64,000 nt of DNA from Acidobacteriota bacterium (GTDB lineage: Bacteria > Acidobacteriota > Blastocatellia > Pyrinomonadales > Pyrinomonadaceae). The position numbers were made by a program, and so were the translations under genes. Location of the stretch: positions 2,428,001 to 2,492,000 of the forward strand of contig CP065003.1 in NCBI GenBank assembly GCA_016700175.1, given 5' to 3'. Below, piece after piece: positions 34,038 through 42,785 of this stretch (the first letter of the stretch is position 1; the number at the start of each line of letters is the position of its first letter). The notes under the pieces were generated by a model. It searched no databases, was not told the origin of the DNA, and worked only from the letters and a program-made list of their open reading frames with translations.

Positions 34038-35057
34038 CTATGTCCGGACGGTCCGGTATAGCCTAAAGAGCAAGTCCGATGATGAGACCATCTTTCGTAA
34101 GAGAAGGGCAAGTCTGGTCCTGATCGGCAATATCTGAATCTCCGAGGAATTTTCCCTGTAGCAGTCCTTGAATTCGCGAATGTTGCCCAGATCAAAATGC
34201 TTGAAACAGAGGTCCGCCAGCAAATATGCTCTCCGAAAACGGAACTCCTTTCTCGCTTCCGGCTGAAAATGCTCCCGGCAGGTATCGAGCGCCAGGATCG
34301 ACAGCGAATTGGCTTTTATGGGGTCGGCACCACTCGACATGCCTCGTGAATGGACCCTGTAAACAGCCATCGGATCCGGGAGGAACGCCGCTTTTCGGCC
34401 AACAGTAGCTAGCAAGGAGAACGAGTAATCGAGATAAGGAATGTCCGTCATCCATGACGGCAAAACCGAGAACCGATCATTCCTGAGAACCATTGAAGGG
34501 GTGTATGCAAGCCTTTGTTTTACAAGATTCTCAAACGGAATCTCGTGCGGGTGGAGTGAGCCAAGCTTGCGCAAGCCGTTTCTCTCAATCTGGATCCTGT
34601 GGAAAGAAAGTCCTACATCGACGTCTGCTTCAAGAATCGTAATCTGCTTGTCCAGTTTTGCAGCATCTACCCAGTAATCGTCGCCCTCGCAAAAGGCTAA
34701 GTACTTTCCACGCGACGAGAAAAGATTGTACAGAAGGTTGAATGTGCTCGAAGGGGCGCCGTGCTTGAAAATATTGTTCTTCCTTGAATGAAGGAAAAGA
34801 CGGATCCGCTCGGGATACTTTTCGGCGTATTCGAGGCATATCTCCCTGGTCCCGTCATCCGACTCATCTTCCCCGAGCAGCAGTTCGAAATTGAAATCCG
34901 CCTTCTGCATGAGTATGCCGTCAAGGCATTCGCGGATATAACGCGCGTGTCTAAAAGTCTGTACACAGACCGACACCAGTACGTCATTTGGGACGTCGTT
35001 CTGGTACTCCTCGACCTCTACTTTTTGGAACTTCGTCAGGAACTGCTGAAAATCCAT
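34038..35057 (-). CDS. GT2-family glycosyltransferase
   Basis: The protein has 339 residues and a GT-A fold. VSVCVQTFRHARYIRECLDG (about 28-47) is the standard GT2 opening, LLLGEDESDDGTREI gives the nucleotide-binding Asp pair, and FCEGDDYWVD (about 117-126) supplies the DXD-like metal site. It would transfer a sugar from a nucleotide donor on the cytoplasmic side. It starts 20 bp after the sulfotransferase stop and belongs to the same operon. Confidence 0.88.
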   Translation of the reverse strand: MDFQQFLTKFQKVEVEEYQNDVPNDVLVSVCVQTFRHARYIRECLDGILMQKADFNFELLLGEDESDDGTREICLEYAEKYPERIRLFLHSRKNNIFKHGAPSSTFNLLYNLFSSRGKYLAFCEGDDYWVDAAKLDKQITILEADVDVGLSFHRIQIERNGLRKLGSLHPHEIPFENLVKQRLAYTPSMVLRNDRFSVLPSWMTDIPYLDYSFSLLATVGRKAAFLPDPMAVYRVHSRGMSSGADPIKANSLSILALDTCREHFQPEARKEFRFRRAYLLADLCFKHFDLGNIREFKDCYRENSSEIQILPIRTRLALLLRKMVSSSDLLFRLYRTVRT

Positions 35058-35077
35058 ACTCGGGCACCAGGCCCTCT

Positions 35078-35959
35078 CTATTTTCTCGTCTCCAGATCAA
35101 AGCCAAACCGCTCAAGCTCAGATCCGGCTATCGACTCGAACCGCGCGATCTCATCCGGTGTGAGCCGTTCCCTGAATCTCCCGATCACCGAAGGGTCAGG
35201 GGCCTGTCTCGTCTTTTTTTTCCATGCCAGGAACTCCTGCGGTTCGTCGTTCGTCCCCGATCTGCCGTCGGCATACTCAAGCATCACAGGATCAAACTCA
35301 ACCCCCAGCCATTTACACACGCTTTCCAATACATCGCGAGACTTCTCGACTAGATCCCGAAACCTGATCACCTTTGCATTTACCTTTTCAGGTTCGATCA
35401 GATACCGTACCATTTTCATGTTGTTGTCTCTCCAGTGCTCGGCGATCGCCTCGATGTCCGTAGGCAGTACGGGCCGATACTTTGAACTGGTGCTGACCTT
35501 GGCGATCCCTCTGTATGAACAGGCGACGTCCCTGCCGTCACGCACAAGGCATAAGTAGCTCGCTTCTGGAAATTCCCGGGTAAGAAAGGCCAGGTGATTC
35601 ACGTAGTAGTTGTTCTTGTCTCCTACGAGTCTTACAGTTCTACCGCGGTCTTCCGCATACTGGAGAACAATCTGTCGACAGAGCCCGATATAGTCGGTGG
35701 GCCGTCGCCGGATGATCCTGTCCCGAAGCTGAACGAAGTCCAGCGACCATGTTTCTATTTTCCTGGACGTCTTGAGATCACGCACGAACTCATCGACACG
35801 TTCGCGGTTCTCAGCATCCATTTCCGACCAATCCGCGTATTTCCTTCCCCACCATTGGATGAACCCGCATTCCGGGGGCACACAGATCTCGGGATGGTTC
35901 GTAAGCATCAATCGCAGCAGCGATGTGCCGGATCGTGGGTTTCCGACAACAAAGAACAT
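35078..35959 (-). CDS. Sulfotransferase family protein
   Basis: The protein has 293 residues. VVGNPRSGTSLLRLML (about 4-19) is the 5'-phosphosulfate-binding loop of PAPS-dependent sulfotransferases. YLCLVRDGRDVACSYRG (about 138-154) is the 3'-phosphate-binding segment with the conserved Arg and Ser. Family members move sulfate from PAPS to hydroxyls or amines. A bifunctional ATP sulfurylase/APS kinase in the same cluster (45162-46907) could provide the donor, so glycan sulfation is the likely job (inference). Confidence 0.85.
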   Translation of the reverse strand: MFFVVGNPRSGTSLLRLMLTNHPEICVPPECGFIQWWGRKYADWSEMDAENRERVDEFVRDLKTSRKIETWSLDFVQLRDRIIRRRPTDYIGLCRQIVLQYAEDRGRTVRLVGDKNNYYVNHLAFLTREFPEASYLCLVRDGRDVACSYRGIAKVSTSSKYRPVLPTDIEAIAEHWRDNNMKMVRYLIEPEKVNAKVIRFRDLVEKSRDVLESVCKWLGVEFDPVMLEYADGRSGTNDEPQEFLAWKKKTRQAPDPSVIGRFRERLTPDEIARFESIAGSELERFGFDLETRK

Positions 35960-36087
35960 ATCATTTTGACCTACGAAAATAGTTCAGGATTCCGATGCTC
36001 TGTGCCGGGAAGATCGCTTCGATGTTGAAAACTCCACTTCATCAACACATCGACGCGTGGATTTCGGCTGCCCGCAAAAGCCTGAAG

Positions 36088-36732
36088 CTAACGCATGGAA
36101 CCCGCAGCCCTGAGCGGCTTCGCAGGAACGCCGGCGACGACCAGTCCCGGCTCAACATCCGCAGTGACTACCGCGCCGGCTCCGACAACAGCTTCATCCC
36201 CTATCTTCACTCCTGGGAGAACAATGCTTCCTGCGCCGAGTTTGCAGCCTTTTCCAATCACAGTATTTCCTAGCAGAGTGGCCCTCGGCGAGATCTCCGA
36301 GAACTCTCCGATCTCCACATCGTGACTAACGATCGCGTTCACGTGGACCAGAACTCCTTTGTTGATCGTGTTGTGAGACTCAATTACGGCCCCCGTCAAC
36401 ACACAGACTCCTTCCGCAAGGACGTTCGCCGTCTTACCGATTCTGGCAAAAGGCGAGATCACGGACCGAACTTCGCCTCCACAACTCTCGGCAAGATTGC
36501 CCAGTGTTCTCCTTGTAGCGGGAACTCCGGCGCCGATCACAAATCTTGTCCCCTCGTTTCTGAAGTGATCGCTCATTTCAGACTGACTAGTGAGGACCCG
36601 GTAACAGCCGAAGAGCCTTTCAGGAACGCCCTTCGTCACATTGTCGAAGAATACGAGTTCCTCATCGAGATCCAGCTGCAGAAGAATCTCGAGAAGTTCT
36701 TTAGCAAATCCGCCGGCACCGAGAATCAGCAT
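36088..36732 (-). CDS. NeuD/PglD-like sugar O- or N-acetyltransferase
   Basis: The protein has 214 residues. An N-terminal Rossmann-like domain (MLILGAGGFAKELLEIL) is followed by a left-handed beta helix of hexapeptide repeats (about 95-205) with H-x-N-x-I-V-S-H-D-V, the acceptor-site His, and VVAGVPAKPL at the end. These features fit acetyl-CoA-dependent acetyltransferases acting on nucleotide amino sugars. It begins the downstream half of the minus-strand operon, at the edge of a divergent spacer. Confidence 0.88.
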   Translation of the reverse strand: MLILGAGGFAKELLEILLQLDLDEELVFFDNVTKGVPERLFGCYRVLTSQSEMSDHFRNEGTRFVIGAGVPATRRTLGNLAESCGGEVRSVISPFARIGKTANVLAEGVCVLTGAVIESHNTINKGVLVHVNAIVSHDVEIGEFSEISPRATLLGNTVIGKGCKLGAGSIVLPGVKIGDEAVVGAGAVVTADVEPGLVVAGVPAKPLRAAGSMR

Positions 36733-37195
36733 CGATCGCGTTCTCCATATTGGATATCGGACTAACCGGCAAGGGCCAAATCCATTGGGCCGGACCTATC
36801 CAGATCCCGGGTCCGGGATCGTGAATCGGATCCGACTTCTCCTGCGATACCATCGAACCTTGGCACCCGCCTCCGACCGCACACATTTTAACCGCCGCAG
36901 TCCCCGATTCCTAATCTGTCATCCGAGATCAAGAGCTCTACCGCTATCTCACTTGAAGATCGACAGTCTACGGCGTCACCAGGCTTTCAAATCGACCTCT
37001 CAAGCGATCAAACGTATCGCGACTCGCCCGACTGGCAGCGATTGTCTTGAGTTTCGAAACGAGTCCCGTGATATTTGTTAACAATACTTGATTCTGTATA
37101 CTAGGCGGGCTTTGGAGTCCCGACAAAAGCGCCGACTCTCCACAACTTTGCAACTACCGACTGATTTGTATGGCGTGAGTACTGATCCCAAGACA
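36733..37195. other. Divergent intergenic region
   Basis: It separates the minus-strand acetyltransferase from a plus-strand acetyltransferase/DUF849 pair. It likely holds promoters for both; one candidate is listed separately. GATCCCGG/CCGGGATC palindromic sequence lies near 36805-36820. No gene or periodic array is seen. Confidence 0.5.
37075..37102 (+). promoter_or_regulatory. Candidate sigma-70-type promoter for the plus-strand pair
   Basis: TTGTTA (37075-37080) and TATACT (37097-37102) are spaced by 16 nt in a locally AT-rich patch. The leader to the ATG at 37196 would be about 85 nt. It is the only obvious promoter-like pair in the spacer. Confidence 0.45.
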
Positions 37196-37861
37196 ATGGA
37201 CAAGGCGTTTATCTACGGTGCCGGAGGGCTTGCCAAACTTCTGATCGCCTCGATGCGGCTTTCGGGGAGGTATGAGCCTGAAGGTATCGTCGTCGACAGG
37301 GAGTTCAAGGACGCGGAGGAGTACTATGGACTTCGCGTAATTGATTTCGACGAGTTCCTTGCCGAGACCAATGCGGGCGAATGCAACGTATTCATTTCAG
37401 TGGGCTACCGCCGGATGAGAGCTCGGAAGGAAATCTTTGACAAGGTGCGTAGCGCCGGATACCGTTGTCCAAATTACGTATTTGGCGGTGCTACGATTAA
37501 CCAAGAAGTTAAAACCGGAGAAGGCAATATCTTCTGTGACGGCGTGCTCATCGAGTCTTTTACGAGCATTGCCGACAACAACTTTTTTAGATCCAACACC
37601 TACGTCAGTCACGATTGTGTGATCGGTAGTCACAACTACATTGCACCGGGGTGCACGTTTTCCGGCAACTGCACTCTCAAGGACCTGTGTTTTATCGGGG
37701 TCGGCAGTACGGTGATCGACGGTTTGACGATCGAGAGGGAAACATTTCTGAGCGCGGGGAGTACGCTCCTTGAAGACACGGAACCGCATTCGCAGTACAT
37801 AGGATACCCAGCTCGCAAGATCAGAAGTCACGAGGAGACCGGGATCATAGTAGAAAGGTAA
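37196..37861 (+). CDS. NeuD/PglD-like sugar acetyltransferase
   Basis: The ATG at 37196 gives 221 residues beginning MDKAFIYGAGGLAKLLI, the same plan as the minus-strand acetyltransferase 460 bp away. The hexapeptide-repeat beta helix covers about 95-210, with SNTYVSHDCVIGSHNYIAPG containing the expected His and IGYPARKIRSH at the end. It is a second, divergent paralogue rather than a copy. A frame running back to 37088 lacks family similarity. It ends 5 bp before the DUF849 gene, so the two are co-transcribed. Confidence 0.86.
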   Translation: MDKAFIYGAGGLAKLLIASMRLSGRYEPEGIVVDREFKDAEEYYGLRVIDFDEFLAETNAGECNVFISVGYRRMRARKEIFDKVRSAGYRCPNYVFGGATINQEVKTGEGNIFCDGVLIESFTSIADNNFFRSNTYVSHDCVIGSHNYIAPGCTFSGNCTLKDLCFIGVGSTVIDGLTIERETFLSAGSTLLEDTEPHSQYIGYPARKIRSHEETGIIVER

Positions 37862-37866
37862 AAGTC

Positions 37867-38760
37867 ATGACTGAAACACGTGAAGTAGCCATAAACCTCG
37901 CCCCGACAGGGATGATACCGACCAAGGAGATGACGCCGCATGTTCCTGTGTCTCCGGAGGAAGTGATCGAGGACGTCCACGAATGCTTTGAGCTGGGCAT
38001 CACGATGGTCCACATTCACGCGAGGGACAAGGACGGGAGACCGACTTACAAGCCTGAGATCTATGCGCGGATGATTGAAGGGATAAGGAATTACGCTCCG
38101 GAACTGATCATATGCGTCTCCCTGAGCGGAAGGAATTTCAAAGAGTTCGAACAGAGATCCGCTCCGCTGGAGCTCGACGGATCCCTTAAGCCCGACATGG
38201 GAAGCCTGACGCTCAGTTCCCTCAACTTCAACAAGGAAGCCAGCATGAACTCCCCTGAGATGATCCAGAAGCTGGCAATCAGAATGCAGGAGCGGGGAAT
38301 CAAGCCCGAATTGGAGGCGTTCGACGCCGGGATGGTCAACTATGCCAAATATTTGATCCAGAAAGAGATCGTGACCCCGCCTTACTACTGCAATGTCCTT
38401 CTCGGAAACATTGCCTGCGCACAGGCGGACATGCTTCATGCAGGGCTGATCATCAACGACCTCCCGGACAACACATACTGGAGCCTGGCCGGCATAGGGA
38501 ACGCTCAGTTGCCCATGAACTCAATGTCAATCGCAATGGGCGGCGGTGTCAGGGTGGGAATAGAGGACAATATCTGGTTTGACGGCGGCAGGACGAAGTT
38601 GGCAAAGAACGCCGATCTCGTGGAACGGATCCACGTCGTCGCCTCTGCCAATGACCGGAAGGTCATGGCTCCTTCGAAGATGAGGGAGATACTCGGCCTG
38701 AATGCCGGCAACGGCGAATACGGATTCTCAGGGGAAAAGAAGCTGGAGACTGCGGCGTGA
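37867..38760 (+). CDS. BKACE/DUF849 beta-keto acid cleavage enzyme
   Basis: The protein has 297 residues and a TIM-barrel plan. NLAPTGMIPTKEMTPHVPVS (about 10-29), GITMVHIHARDKDG (about 44-57, metal-binding HxH), ELEAFDAGM and GGGVRVGIEDN are BKACE signatures. Known family members condense a beta-keto acid with acetyl-CoA to give acetoacetate and a new acyl-CoA, as in lysine fermentation (Kce). None of that pathway is here. Placement next to a CoA-using acetyltransferase inside a glycan locus suggests it may supply or remodel an acyl donor (speculative). The gene is convergent with the ATP-grasp/epimerase gene 43 bp away. Confidence 0.85.
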   Translation: MTETREVAINLAPTGMIPTKEMTPHVPVSPEEVIEDVHECFELGITMVHIHARDKDGRPTYKPEIYARMIEGIRNYAPELIICVSLSGRNFKEFEQRSAPLELDGSLKPDMGSLTLSSLNFNKEASMNSPEMIQKLAIRMQERGIKPELEAFDAGMVNYAKYLIQKEIVTPPYYCNVLLGNIACAQADMLHAGLIINDLPDNTYWSLAGIGNAQLPMNSMSIAMGGGVRVGIEDNIWFDGGRTKLAKNADLVERIHVVASANDRKVMAPSKMREILGLNAGNGEYGFSGEKKLETAA

Positions 38761-38803
38761 CAAACACTCGCTGCTCCGCCGCAACGGGGCAACTGATGAC
38801 TCC

Positions 38804-40810
38804 TCAACGACGGTCATCGAGAACGCCATCGCCCAAATACTCGAACAGGCTCTCAACCGTGTCCGCAAGAGTGTATTGCGGACGCCATTCCGTCGCGTTC
38901 ATCAGTTTCTCAACACAAAGCTCCTGAATCAGCTCCTCACCTGAAGGTTCGAGGATGAACCGGGAATCTCTGACGAGCCCCAGTTTTCTTCCGTGGTCAA
39001 GAACCGTCGACGCAAGGTAGGATAGCTTCACAGGCGTTCCCGTTCCCACGTTCAATACTTCGGGAACCGAGTCGGGCGGCAGGTTCAGAACCGCCAGTAT
39101 CGCGCTCGCCGCATCCCGCACATCGATACGATCAAGAAGTTGATCGCCGCCCTTGATCGTCATCGTCTCACCATTCAGGACGCGGGCGACAAGCCTGGAG
39201 GTAACCTCGTTGACCACCAGCCCTTCGGCTCCGCCTGTTACCGAGCATAATCTCAAAGAAACGGACGCCAACCGCGGATTCGCGCGCTTCAGACTTTCAA
39301 GATGCAGCTCCGCGGCGATCTTCGCCAGTCCGTAAGGAGTGGCCGGCGCCGGCTGATCGGCCTCTTGCCAGGGCGTCGGTGCAAAACCGTAAACGCTCTG
39401 CGACGAGATATTGATGATCCTAGGAATACTCGCCGCAGCGGCAAGATCGAACAGCTCGAATGTGAAGCGGAGGCTCGAGGCGATCTGGGCCTCGCCTTTG
39501 AAGGGTCTGGCGAATCCTAGGTGCACGAGCGTTTCGACCCTCCCCAAGCGCAGTCTGCCCGAACGGAGATCATCAAGGTCAAAGACGAGGCTTCCTGAGG
39601 CTATCCCGGAGAGTTTGGTCGTATTCCTTTCACGAGTGAAGACCCACGTTTCGATCCCGTCTTCCTCGCGGAGAAGCGCGAGGACCTGCCGGCCTAGGTA
39701 GCCTGTCCCTCCGGTAACAAGAACAATCTTCTTGTGGTCTCGTCCGCTGACTACCGATCGCTCTGTTATAGCTGTTACCGGCACAACCCGGTCGGCGGTC
39801 TGCCTAACGCCGATCTTCGAAGACGTGCCGGATAGTTTTCGAGGCTTGTTCGGGATATCCAGCCAGTCCGCGATGCAGAACTCGACCTCGTTGAATCCCA
39901 TTTGAGCTCGAATTCCGGAGATACCGGTGAACCTGGCATTCAACTCAAACAGCTTCAGTCCGTCTCCGGTCAGCCGTCCCTGCAAATTCACTGGACCGCG
40001 GGAGCCGATCCGCTCAAGATAGGCGGAGATCTCATCTACCGGCTCCCTGATCTCATTTATATCCAGGGGAACGATCTGCACCGGAACGCCGCGGGCAAGC
40101 CTGTTCTCGGTCGCGATCCGGCCAGCCAGTTCTCCGTCCCGACGGTAGACAAGCTGGATAGATATTTCCGAGATCTGCGGGTTAGCGCCGGCGACAAGCA
40201 CTCGATCAAACTCATCGCGGTTCGGATCGCTCGAGCGCGGGAACGCGATCTCCTGGACCACGGAGCCGAAGGGAGTTCTCCCAAGATGATCTTCGTCGAG
40301 CACGACTCGAACCCCTCTCGAGGCGAATCCGGTCCGGGGCTTTGAGATCGCGGGAAGGGTTACCTCGCCCTTACCAAGCGCAGACCTGAAACCCTCTACG
40401 GTGTAACTCTTCACGAAATGACGTTTGATTTCCTCGGGCAGGTCTTCGAACAGCTTGTCCCTGCAGAGTTCGAGCAGCGGGGGCTTGGCCGCCAGAAGTC
40501 TGGTCCCCACGTTTTCGAACAAGCCGGCCGACCTTGATAGTAATGCGGTCTCGTCGTCGTGGGTCGGGATCAGAAGTTCGACGCCATGTTCGCGGCAGAC
40601 CTCTTCGAGGGCGTCAACGTAATCCTTGGAATAGATGTCGGGCACCTCAGCCGTCTCGTCGCAATCGAAGTTCCCGTATGCCAGCGGCATACTGCCGATC
40701 CCGATCGTCAAAAGCGGCATTGCCGAGATCCGGCAGGAATTCACGACAGCCTGACCAACACCGGTGCCGATGCAGGTGATCCCAATCCTGCGTTTCTTCA
40801 CTACCCGCAT
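38804..40810 (-). CDS. ATP-grasp ligase fused to NAD-dependent sugar epimerase/dehydratase
   Basis: The protein has 668 residues. Residues about 1-325 are a CarB-like ATP-grasp domain, with VELLIPTHDDETALL near the N-terminus and FELNARFTGISG as the metal-binding segment. Residues about 360-665 are an extended SDR. VLVTGGTGYLGRQVL is the NAD-binding GxxGxxG, ISSQSVYG supplies the catalytic Ser, and PYGLAKIAAEL the YxxxK pair. Both halves keep their key residues. The fusion suggests sequential steps on one nucleotide sugar, for example oxidation or epimerisation followed by amide or ester bond formation (inference). Confidence 0.85.
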   Translation of the reverse strand: MRVVKKRRIGITCIGTGVGQAVVNSCRISAMPLLTIGIGSMPLAYGNFDCDETAEVPDIYSKDYVDALEEVCREHGVELLIPTHDDETALLSRSAGLFENVGTRLLAAKPPLLELCRDKLFEDLPEEIKRHFVKSYTVEGFRSALGKGEVTLPAISKPRTGFASRGVRVVLDEDHLGRTPFGSVVQEIAFPRSSDPNRDEFDRVLVAGANPQISEISIQLVYRRDGELAGRIATENRLARGVPVQIVPLDINEIREPVDEISAYLERIGSRGPVNLQGRLTGDGLKLFELNARFTGISGIRAQMGFNEVEFCIADWLDIPNKPRKLSGTSSKIGVRQTADRVVPVTAITERSVVSGRDHKKIVLVTGGTGYLGRQVLALLREEDGIETWVFTRERNTTKLSGIASGSLVFDLDDLRSGRLRLGRVETLVHLGFARPFKGEAQIASSLRFTFELFDLAAAASIPRIINISSQSVYGFAPTPWQEADQPAPATPYGLAKIAAELHLESLKRANPRLASVSLRLCSVTGGAEGLVVNEVTSRLVARVLNGETMTIKGGDQLLDRIDVRDAASAILAVLNLPPDSVPEVLNVGTGTPVKLSYLASTVLDHGRKLGLVRDSRFILEPSGEELIQELCVEKLMNATEWRPQYTLADTVESLFEYLGDGVLDDRR

Positions 40811-40938
40811 AGAAAGCCTGATCCCATTTGAACTCCCATCTTTGGTGAGTTGCCCGAAACGAGAATTACCCGAAGGATCGCCAAGTGCGAAGCTATTGAC
40901 GGGAAACTCTCGGAACTAATCTCCAATCTGTTTCTTTT

Positions 40939-42009
40939 TCAACAATTTACGGTCCGGCAAATGAGCTGCTGATCACTTTCAGCAAGGTCGTGGAACAGCG
41001 GAAGGCAGAGGATATTGTCCGCGACGCGCTTCGAGACCGGGAGTCCGGCACGCGCCGATACATACGGTAGCGAATCCAGGGAAGGATAGAAATAGCGGCG
41101 CGGGAAGACGTCCGCCGAGTTCAGCCGCGCGATACATTCCTCAAGGTCCGTAGATCTCTCAAAGATTACGGGGTAGTAGGCGAAGTTCCATTCCGTACCT
41201 TCCCGGATAGCCGGCTTTGAAAATCCGATGAAGCTCAGCATTTCGTCATATCTTTCGGTCACAATTCGGCGTGCACCTATGATCTTGTCGATAAAGGGGA
41301 GTATCGCCAGCCCCATTGCCGCCTGGAGCTCCGACATCTTGCCGTTGATGCCCAGTCCCTGAAAATCTTCCGGGCCTCGGTGCCCAAAGTTGTGCATGTA
41401 GTAAACGCGCTTCGCTACTTCGGGGTCGCGACAAACGACAGCGCCGCCTTCGCCAGTGTGGAAAAGCTTCGTTGCGTGAAAGCTCAGCGTTGAAACGTCT
41501 CCCCATGTGAGCATGGATTCATCCCGGTACTTCACCCCGAAACAATGTGCCGCGTCGTAGATCACCCTCAGCCCATGCCGCTTCGCAATGTCCTCGATCG
41601 CATCGACATCGCATGGATTCCCGAAGACGTGGGTTGCGAGGATCGCGGATGTTCGATCGGTGACTGCCTCCTCGACCCGGTTCGGGTCTATCGTAAGCGT
41701 GTCGGATTCGATATCCGCAAAAACAGGAATGCAATTCTCCCAAACTACGCTGCTGGTCGTTGCTACGTAGGAAAACGGGGTGGTGACTATTTCGCCGGAT
41801 AGTCCGAGCGCGCGTATCGCAAGCTGTATAGCCACGGTTCCGTTTCCGACACAAAGAAGATGGTCTATCCCCAGGTACTGCTTCAGCTGCTCCTCCAGCC
41901 TTTGAACGAGATCTCCTCTGTTTGTGAGAATCCGAGAGCTCCAAAGCTCGTCAAGCAGTTCGTCGTAGTTCTTTCTTGGTGGAAGATAGGTCTTCGTTAC
42001 ATTGATCAT
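40939..42009 (-). CDS. DegT/DnrJ/EryC1-type sugar aminotransferase
   Basis: The protein has 356 residues. VGNGTVAIQLAI (about 54-65) and VIYDAAHCFGVK (about 149-160, with the PLP ring Asp) lead to STLSFHATKLFHTGEGGAVV, where Lys about 180 forms the PLP Schiff base. These enzymes aminate keto sugars on nucleotides. Its start overlaps the end of the adjacent sulfotransferase by 4 bp. A second DegT enzyme is at 48397-49530. The partner keto sugar may come from RmlB or from the ATP-grasp/epimerase. Confidence 0.9.
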   Translation of the reverse strand: MINVTKTYLPPRKNYDELLDELWSSRILTNRGDLVQRLEEQLKQYLGIDHLLCVGNGTVAIQLAIRALGLSGEIVTTPFSYVATTSSVVWENCIPVFADIESDTLTIDPNRVEEAVTDRTSAILATHVFGNPCDVDAIEDIAKRHGLRVIYDAAHCFGVKYRDESMLTWGDVSTLSFHATKLFHTGEGGAVVCRDPEVAKRVYYMHNFGHRGPEDFQGLGINGKMSELQAAMGLAILPFIDKIIGARRIVTERYDEMLSFIGFSKPAIREGTEWNFAYYPVIFERSTDLEECIARLNSADVFPRRYFYPSLDSLPYVSARAGLPVSKRVADNILCLPLFHDLAESDQQLICRTVNC

Positions 42010-42698
42010 TTTGAAGCATTGAGGTGCGGAAACCTGTTTGCGACCGGTTCTCTTCCCAGAAAATCGCAGAGCCGCAGGTAGTCACGATCGACAGACACAT
42101 CGATCTCAATGAAATTCGGACGATCCTTGAAGAAATGCCGGATCGAGTAGTTGTGCGTTTCGTAGTTCCGAATCATCTCTTCCTTATTGTACGGGTCATT
42201 CTCGGGCGTCTTATAGATCGCACGGTTGAAGTCCCACATCATTCCCTTGTAGTTGTACTCCGCCGCCATCAGGTCCTCTTTTGTCGGAACCCCGCCGTCG
42301 CGGGAAAATTTCTTTCCGTGAAACCTGACCACTGATTCGTACCATTCCTCCGGATCGCGCGTCGTCAGGACGAACTGTGCAGAGGGGAAGTGCTCGTGGA
42401 GTATCAACCAGGTATACGGCCAGGAGAATGGTGCATCCTGAAAGACCTCCGCTGTCCGGCAGTGCCTGATCAAAGGCTTCCAGTTTCCCCGGGAATAGTC
42501 TTTGACAAACCGCTCTGCCTTTTTTTGGCTGCCTACGGAAAAACCGAGATCCCGAAAGACTTCAGCAAGACTGGTGGTACCGGTCTTGTTTCTCCCGACA
42601 CAGAATACTTTTCTGCGGCTGGTTCGCAATAAACTCATCGATCGCCTGGTGCTCCCGATCCTCTTTCCGCCCTGACCGGGGGTCAGAAAGCTCTTCAC
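42006..42698 (-). CDS. Sulfotransferase family protein
   Basis: The GTG at 42698 is preceded by GAGGTGA at good spacing and gives 230 residues; an ATG at 42638 is possible. FCVGRNKTGTTSLAEVF (about 32-48) is the PAPS-binding loop and FVLTTRDPEEWYESV the 3'-phosphate-binding segment, as in the P-loop sulfotransferase family found next to glycan genes. It differs clearly from the 35078-35959 enzyme, so two distinct acceptors are likely. The stop overlaps the aminotransferase start by 4 bp. Confidence 0.82.
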   Translation of the reverse strand: MKSFLTPGQGGKRIGSTRRSMSLLRTSRRKVFCVGRNKTGTTSLAEVFRDLGFSVGSQKKAERFVKDYSRGNWKPLIRHCRTAEVFQDAPFSWPYTWLILHEHFPSAQFVLTTRDPEEWYESVVRFHGKKFSRDGGVPTKEDLMAAEYNYKGMMWDFNRAIYKTPENDPYNKEEMIRNYETHNYSIRHFFKDRPNFIEIDVSVDRDYLRLCDFLGREPVANRFPHLNASK

Positions 42699-42785
42699 GT
42701 TTCACCTCATCCCGTGAACGCTACCACGGAGCATCGGTCGTGATTCACTTTAACTACCCGAAAAAGAACAAAACGGTACCCCAGG

